Shown piece by piece: positions 58,835-64,000 of a stretch of 64,000 nucleotides of DNA; the first letter of the stretch is position 1; the number at the start of each line of letters is the position of its first letter. The stretch is from Clavulina sp. PMI_390 (taxonomy: Eukaryota; Basidiomycota; Agaricomycetes; Cantharellales; Hydnaceae): positions 21,774 to 85,773 of the forward strand of contig WIDE01000119.1 of NCBI GenBank assembly GCA_015039315.1, given 5' to 3'. A program made the position numbers and the translations under genes. The notes under the pieces were generated by a model that was not told the origin of the DNA, did no database searches, and saw only the letters and a program-made list of their open reading frames with translations.

Positions 58835-59320
58835 ATGAGCACAGATATCGGTACAATGCCCCCCGCTTTCTCTACTGAGAATCAGTCAATTGAGGAAGCA
58901 CACCCACCTTCCGAGGACGCTTCACATGAGAGTGAGTGGGTTCCTCTAAGAGCTTGTTTCAGCCTGTTGATTTATATACTTTCAGCCGGAAGGGGCGGGC
59001 TAGTATCAGGGGTCATTCCTCAACAGATCCCTGCCAGTCAACTGGAGAATTCCCCCATCATGGGGCTCCTTCGTTCTTCTCACCACTCCACGTCGCCTAT
59101 TCCAATTCAGCCTGCACCAGCTCACCGCCGTAATCACCCTTCCTTGGGAGATTTAGAAATCCAGACAAGCACAGCGCAGTCCCCACCGCGTAGCCTTTGG
59201 GTTCACACTCGAGAATGGTGTTGGAATACGATCGGCGCCTGGAGCTGGAGCAGTATCATCGGGACAGCCGCTGCTATTAGTACCATAATTGCTACGATTC
59301 TCGTGATCGTGTGGAGATGA
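58835..59320 (+). CDS. Putative tail-anchored protein (TA-4)
   Basis: Exons 58835-58931 and 58986-59320 join to 143 aa. The 54-nt intron (gtgagt...ctttcag) is itself open and a multiple of three, so the unspliced frame also reads through (161 aa). The body is Ser/Pro-rich. The C-terminus WVHTREWCWNTIGAWSWSSI + IGTAAAISTIIATILVIVWR is nearly the same as in TA-2 and TA-3: Trp-rich segment, AAAIST, one helix, terminal Arg. It is about 43 kb from its closest relatives in this window. Function unknown. Confidence 0.6.
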   Translation: MSTDIGTMPPAFSTENQSIEEAHPPSEDASHESEWVPLRACFSLLIYILSAGRGGLVSGVIPQQIPASQLENSPIMGLLRSSHHSTSPIPIQPAPAHRRNHPSLGDLEIQTSTAQSPPRSLWVHTREWCWNTIGAWSWSSIIGTAAAISTIIATILVIVWR

Positions 59321-60149
59321 GCTGCGTTAATGTTAAGGAAGGTCGACGGAGCTAAGGAAGTTGGCGTCATTGCATATTCCAGGCTGTTCTAGGGTCTGTT
59401 GTTACAACACGCTTTCGGGCAGTTCTTTCCCTATCCTTTTCTTCGCCTTTTCTTCGCGTTGATCCTTGCGCTAGTATGCTGGGCGCTCTTAAAAACTAAT
59501 CGATACTAGGACTGTACGGTTTGCTTTATATACAAGCAATATGTTAAATCATGAACAGAGGCAATCAATCAAGGCCTCCAGTGATAGAATAGGTATGTTT
59601 AAGACAAAGAGATTCTCAACGGGTAAGTCGATCGCCCTCGTGATAAATTGTAATATTAGTGTTGGAGAGAGGTGCCAGGAAATCGCCATGTTGTCAGTGT
59701 GCCCACTCATCTTTCCATTCGGCTCGTATCTCGGTGGTTGGTGAAAGAAAAATGGAGAAGCATGCAGTATAACGTAGTGGTCGATTCATCAAAGGGTTCT
59801 CATGCGTACTCAACACAGCATGGCCCAATCTATTTGTCTCAGCTGACGTCACCATGACAGTATTGTCACCCTCCCTTCTATCTGCCGAAAAAGTTCAGGG
59901 TTGCGCCTTTGTTTAATGTTTTACTTTAGACGTATCATTCTACAGATATACGTACACTTGGACGTCTCGACAACCGTACTATCCATGAGCGGCTGGTGTC
60001 ACTTTGCCGCGGTTCTGCATATTGCCGCCCTCTATAATGTGCTGGATGTGATTGTCGTCTGACACCTCGTCCACCGAGCTGTAAACCCACCACATTCCGT
60101 GCGTTGGGCCCTGAGGCAGCATAGAACTACGGCATGGTCACCATTGCCT
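59321..60149. other. Intergenic after TA-4
   Basis: No gene seen. The first 200 bp resemble in layout (T/C-rich, then ttaatcgataccc-like words) the 3' flanks of TA-2 and TA-3. Confidence 0.3.
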
Positions 60150-60690
60150 ACAAGTATTGAGCACTCCTCCCTTCCTCAGGCGCCATACTATCTTGAGCTT
60201 TATCACCCCTGGTAGACCGGGTGTGCGAACTACCTGCTCGATGGTTAACATCTCAAGCAATTTTGTCACTAAGCCCAAAGGGAGCGTGGAACTTTCCGCC
60301 TTGGATGAATCCTTTCACTGTATCGGAGTACCAAATGACAGTGGGAGGACAAAGACGCGCATCTTTACGGGCCCCACTATCTTGGGCTTTTCGATCGCCG
60401 GCCCAATCCTGGTGAGTTCTACCGTGGATGTGAGGACGAGGCTGCTGTTGTCACCCGCAACCTCCAGCCCACAAAGAACCACGTGCACATGTCAACAGGG
60501 AGGAGGCAAGCGCGCGTTGCACTCCCTGTACATGGGAATGATCCCGTCATGGCGCTCATGGGTACCCGCCAGCATGTCCCTGGAGTGTCCGGGGCGTGTT
60601 CTTGTAGGTGGGCGTGGATGCTGGTGAGGAGCATGGGGTACACGTCTACTGACCGCAGGCTGCTGGCGTGCTTTCTGTACCCAGCCAACT
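60150..60690 (-). pseudogene. Possible decayed coding region
   Basis: One minus-strand frame stays open over about 520 nt except for two TGA codons. It reads coding-like (VAGDNSSLVLTSTVELTR, GPVKMRVFVLPLSFGTP, PLGLVTKLLEMLTIEQ). I could find no splice set that removes both stops and keeps a start. It might be a pseudogene or a gene with exons I cannot place. Confidence 0.25.
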
Positions 60691-60796
60691 ACTCATCATT
60701 CACTCATTCTTTCTCTACTATCTATCCATCTCACAAACAACCGCTGGCAACTGGCCATCATCAAGCAGTGAGTATGATTGAAGAAAAGCCAAGCCT

Positions 60797-61527
60797 TTAC
60801 GTCGTCATTAGTTGGTCCGCCATCTCGATGACCTCAATAGGTTCTTCGGCGGGGATAGAGTCTGGGTCATTCAATGCAGGTCCCCCATGGTTATCGCTCT
60901 CAAACGAACGTGAGCCAGTATTTGCTCCCCCATGCGCATTCCCCTCCTCCTCATCTGGTTTAGCAGGCAACTCTGGAGCTAGTGGAGTCTCAGCCACGTT
61001 CTGGATCGCTGCAACGGTAGTATTCGCCCAGCTCTGAGCCTGAAGATCTCCTTGATCACGAAAGACTTCTGCTGGAAGCAGTGCTACCCCTGCGGCTCCG
61101 GGTAAAGGGGCGAGCACCCCATTAGAACGGAGTAACTATTCTCTCCGCTGGCGCCTTGCGGCTGCACGTCGGTTGTGTCGTGCACTGCAAGGTATAAAGC
61201 AGATCGCTATTATGAACACGATAAGGATTCCACCAATAACCGCGCATAGGCCCCCCCACACTGGCCAGGCCCATCGCATCCAGGGTTTCAAACGGCCTCC
61301 ATAAATGAAGTACTAATTTGAATGGGAGATTTTAGAAATCAAATAACGGTGAACAATCGAGAGGACTTTACGATGCTGAAGCCCAGCAACATCAAGAATC
61401 CTGGGAAGCAAATGAGCCAGAAAACCAAACTGATCAAGATATCTACAATCTTGTCGGCCCAGTTCGTACCCTCAGCTGCGAAGGGATCGTCAATTCGTGG
61501 CCTTCGCTGAAGAAAGGGTATGGGCAT
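60797..61527 (-). pseudogene. Two-helix membrane protein family, copy 1 (in-frame stop)
   Basis: Minus-strand exons 61372-61527 and 60797-61312 join in phase to 223 codons after the ATG. The layout is DDPFAAEGTNW, then helix 1 (VDILISLVFWLICFPGFLML), helix 2 (WGGLCAVIGGILIVFIIAI), a basic RRAAARRQRRE stretch, and an acidic/Pro-rich tail. At 61136-61138 the codon after RRE is TAG, where copies 2 and 3 have GAT/GAG (RRRDELYDSN, RRLRREELLNSN). The remaining 110 codons stay open and aligned with the sister copies. That implies a recent nonsense mutation, readthrough, or a truncated but functional two-helix product. Confidence 0.55.
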
Positions 61528-62167
61528 CGTATCGGCGCGGCGCGGCAGAAAGAAGCCAGAGTGAGGCGTTGATCGATTGTTAACGCAGTGTTATATATGG
61601 CTCGAAAAGAAGGCAGGAGTTGAGATGGCAGTGCGAATGCATCGCCTAGGGAAAGGGACGTTCGATATGATTTGCTATCGGCACGGAAAACCAGACGAGC
61701 AAGAGTGAACCGCATTAGTTGAGATCGTCATTCGCAACTCATAGTGCAAACTGTAAAGCAGCTATCACACACGGTTCCGCAACAATCCATCAAGTATGCT
61801 ATATTGAAGAAATCCTGCAGCCTATGGATCGAAGCTTACTGATATCGATTTTTGCGAAGGTATTGAAGTAAGAAACAGCCTTCCGACACGATTGTGCTAC
61901 CCCATCCCATCAAGGGGGGCTTAGGATATGTACGATGCATCATTGACGGAGTGGAGACCAAGTTGTCAGCAACAAGCCTTGTGATCCCACAAAGGCACGA
62001 AGCAATGAGTATCGGACCCCCCTGAAACCGATAGTAAAGAACCAAAAAGCGTACAAAAAAGCCAGGGACCCAACATATCGGTGAGAGCCCAAAAGAGCCT
62101 TTACAGGCTTGAACAAAGGGATACCCAGTCTAGGAAGGCTGTCTCAAACTTCTCCTTTGGGCTCAAC
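61528..62167. other. Intergenic between family copies 1 and 2
   Basis: Upstream of copy 1; no gene seen. Confidence 0.35.
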
Positions 62168-62821
62168 TTAATCTTCAACAGATTGTCCAATGGGATTATT
62201 TTTCACATTCTCATTTGTGGTTCTTTTTGGCAGTTTAGCGGGTGGCCCAACACCCGGATCATCATCGCTTTGGTTCTCAACCACCATAAGTATATCATCA
62301 ACACGTGCTGGAGCTTCCGAGCTTCCCTGTCCACGGAAAACCTCCGGCATCACGACGGGAGGTGGTATTGTGGGGAGCAAAATGTTTGCGGTGGTAGGTA
62401 ATGGCGTCATGACTCTGTTGGAGTCGTAAAGTTCGTCTCGGCGGCGACGTCTCTCCTCGACGCGCCTTTCGCGCCGTGCAGAGAAGGGACGAAGGCAGAG
62501 CGCAGCGAGAAAGGTGAGAGGGATTCCACATATGAACATGAGCACGCCTCCCCAGATGGGCCACTGATATCTCATAGCTGGCGTCGGGTACCCAAATATA
62601 CAATACTGTCGATTGTTGAGGGGATTAGGTTCGCTGATATTCAGCACGATAACACACGGAAGATGCCTATTACAAACCAGGATACCGGCAAGAGACATGA
62701 GTACTCCACCGCTAAGGAAGACCCATGGGATTATCCTTATTGTTTCAGCTGGCCAATCGATCCCATCTTCGGCAAAGGGGTCTTCGATATCTCTCACACG
62801 ACGGAAACAGCGCAGATGCAT
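62168..62821 (-). CDS. Two-helix membrane protein family, copy 2
   Basis: Minus-strand exons 62678-62821 and 62168-62605 join in phase to 193 aa. The N-terminus RRVRDIEDPFAEDGIDWP matches copy 1 (RPRIDDPFAAEGTNW). Then come helix 1 (IIPWVFLSGGVLMSLAGIL), a short loop YCIFGYPTPAMRYQWP, helix 2 (IWGGVLMFICGIPLTFLAAL), a strongly basic cytosolic-type stretch (RRERRVEERRRRR) and a Pro/Val-rich then polar tail with PEVFRGQGSSEAPA. It looks like a small integral membrane protein with both ends on the basic, cytosolic side. No known domain. It has the same intron position as copy 1. Confidence 0.6.
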   Translation of the reverse strand: MHLRCFRRVRDIEDPFAEDGIDWPAETIRIIPWVFLSGGVLMSLAGILVCNRHLPCVIVLNISEPNPLNNRQYCIFGYPTPAMRYQWPIWGGVLMFICGIPLTFLAALCLRPFSARRERRVEERRRRRDELYDSNRVMTPLPTTANILLPTIPPPVVMPEVFRGQGSSEAPARVDDILMVVENQSDDDPGVGPPAKLPKRTTNENVKNNPIGQSVED

Positions 62822-63639
62822 GTCAACAGCGAAGGTGCTTTAATGAGGCGGTGAGGGAGATTTGGGAGGCGGCGAGTGGAGTCGAGGGAAGACGCAAGGT
62901 GTGGATCGAAGTTTGAACCTAAAGATAGACATGGCTGTGCTGCTGGAGTTGGATTATTGCACGTCAGTGGAGTGGCTGTCAGTGGTGGTGGAGGGAGATG
63001 ATGTGATCAAGCAAAATGATGAACCTAAATCATATCTTTTCGGCTGGGGTGAGAGACCACATGCTCTGGGAACTGCACGAATTCATACCCTCGGCCAATA
63101 GTAAGCTACAAGATTGGGCTAGCTGTTAGTTTAAGCACCTGGATGTAGAGATTGTAACGGATAATTCTATCTCCGGCAAGATTATTTCTTCGCTTCCAGC
63201 GGTGGACAACTGCGGCGAGGACAGTACTGGTTTGTGGCTCAGAGGTCCTGGATAGACCGCGGTTGTCCCACCACAAACAACATTCTGGACTTCCTCCAGC
63301 TTCCACGCAAACGAACTAGTACATTTCATACGAGCAGAAGAGCGTGTATTGGTGGCATATTAAATCGTGGACTTGGAAACCACAGGCAGTTGTCCGGAAA
63401 TGGAAAGTATCCATTTTGAGCTACCACTGCAAGGTTTCGTTGAGTGGACAGGTTATAGTGCATTATCATTGGTTCGTTCCATGCGTAAGGCTTTGGTGAC
63501 TTTCGTTATGGTTTCCGTGCTGGTATCTGATAATCAAGCTAAAGCATGAGTAGGGTTTCAGCGTAGTAGCTACGGCTTGGATCGGCACCACCCATCGCGT
63601 ACACGCAGCGCTCGGTCATGTTTCGGCTATTACAAGCGT
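62822..63639. other. Intergenic between family copies 2 and 3
   Basis: Upstream of copy 2 and downstream of copy 3. Short minus-strand frames at 63106-63329 show no family motif; no gene called. Confidence 0.35.
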
Positions 63640-64000
63640 CTAGGAATGAGCGCCCACGGCCCCATGTGGGCCAGGTTCTGCTGCATCGGTATTCGTAGGC
63701 ACCTGTTCTTCAGGCAATTCGGGAGCGAGGGGAGGGTCAACTGGGCTCTCAACCACTGCCGCTGGGGCCGCCCCCGGCCCATCCACCCAGGCCTGAGCCT
63801 CCAAGGCTCCCTGATTGCGAAACGCCTCGACCATCTCGGCTGGAGGGGGTGCCGCGCCTGCAACTGGTGGCATAGGTGCGAGAGCTCGGTTGGAATTGAG
63901 CAACTCTTCTCTCCGAAGGCGTCTGTCATCTGCGCGTCTCCCCCTGCGCGCGCTCATGGAATCGATAAAATACATGAGGATGTAGGTTATGATGAATCCA
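63640..64000 (-). CDS. Two-helix membrane protein family, copy 3 (3' part)
   Basis: Partial: the 5' part lies beyond the right edge. The visible part starts at the end of the second helix (GFIITYILMYFIDS), then the basic stretch ARRGRRADDRRLRREELLNS, NRALAPMPPVAGAAPPPAEM, VEAFRNQGALEAQAW and an acidic tail ending GAVGAHS. The tail closely follows copy 1 (LAPLPGAAGVALLPAEVF, RDQGDLQAQSW, PLAPELP), which makes copies 1 and 3 the closest pair. Function unknown. Confidence 0.55.
   Translation of the reverse strand, partial: GFIITYILMYFIDSMSARRGRRADDRRLRREELLNSNRALAPMPPVAGAAPPPAEMVEAFRNQGALEAQAWVDGPGAAPAAVVESPVDPPLAPELPEEQVPTNTDAAEPGPHGAVGAHS

Noticed and set aside
1..64000. CRISPR arrays, operons, rRNA, tRNA or bacterial-type ribosome binding sites
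   Set aside because: The DNA is eukaryotic nuclear. I saw no array of spaced identical repeats and no sequence I could fold confidently as a tRNA by eye.

Overview
The window is nuclear DNA of a filamentous basidiomycete, most likely an Agaricomycete. Nearly every gene is split by short GT-AG introns of about 50-65 bp with CTNAC-like branch sites, several exons are only 12-30 nt, and the recognisable proteins (Yif1, Nrd1/Mrn1, Nam9, Pol X, tRNase Z, TPT-family transporter, alpha-arrestin) are fungal in style. A Rhizoctonia/Ceratobasidium-like fungus is possible, but that is a guess from gene style. All gene models were assembled by hand from splice sites and reading phase.

Layout. 1-6.1 kb: conserved housekeeping genes, namely a WDR59/Mtc5-like SEA-complex protein (minus, running off the left edge), YIF1 (plus) and the four-RRM protein Nrd1/Mrn1 (plus). 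7.3-16.1 kb: an accessory stretch with three small genes of an undescribed tail-anchored family, separated by repeat-rich DNA and possible transposon remains. 16.6-24.5 kb: a cysteine-rich CYSTM-type gene with a 12-nt exon (minus), DNA polymerase IV/lambda (plus), mitochondrial ribosomal protein uS4m/Nam9 (minus), and a solitary MFS transporter (minus). 25.5-34.1 kb: a 34-exon gene for a protein of about 2,231 aa combining a GBP/VLIG-like GTPase, a Cys/His-rich region and a C-terminal vWA domain. 34.5-38.3 kb: tRNase Z (plus) and a TPT/DUF250 transporter (minus). 39.2-53.5 kb: five tandem, head-to-tail MFS genes that alternate between two subtypes (A-B-A-B-A). The third is broken by a one-base frameshift and has a 1,650-bp CACTA-type element in intron 1. 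54.3-56.7 kb: an alpha-arrestin. 58.8-64 kb: a fourth tail-anchored family member, then an array of three two-helix membrane-protein genes on the minus strand, one with an in-frame stop and one cut by the window edge.

The conserved genes serve separate core processes: TORC1 signalling, ER-Golgi traffic, RNA binding, DNA repair, mitochondrial translation and tRNA 3'-end processing. The accessory part is shaped by local duplication, decay and transposition. The strongest candidate for something new is the large GTPase-vWA protein, whose domain combination recalls animal interferon-inducible giant GTPases. Next are the tail-anchored family and the alternating transporter array with its transposon-loaded pseudogene.
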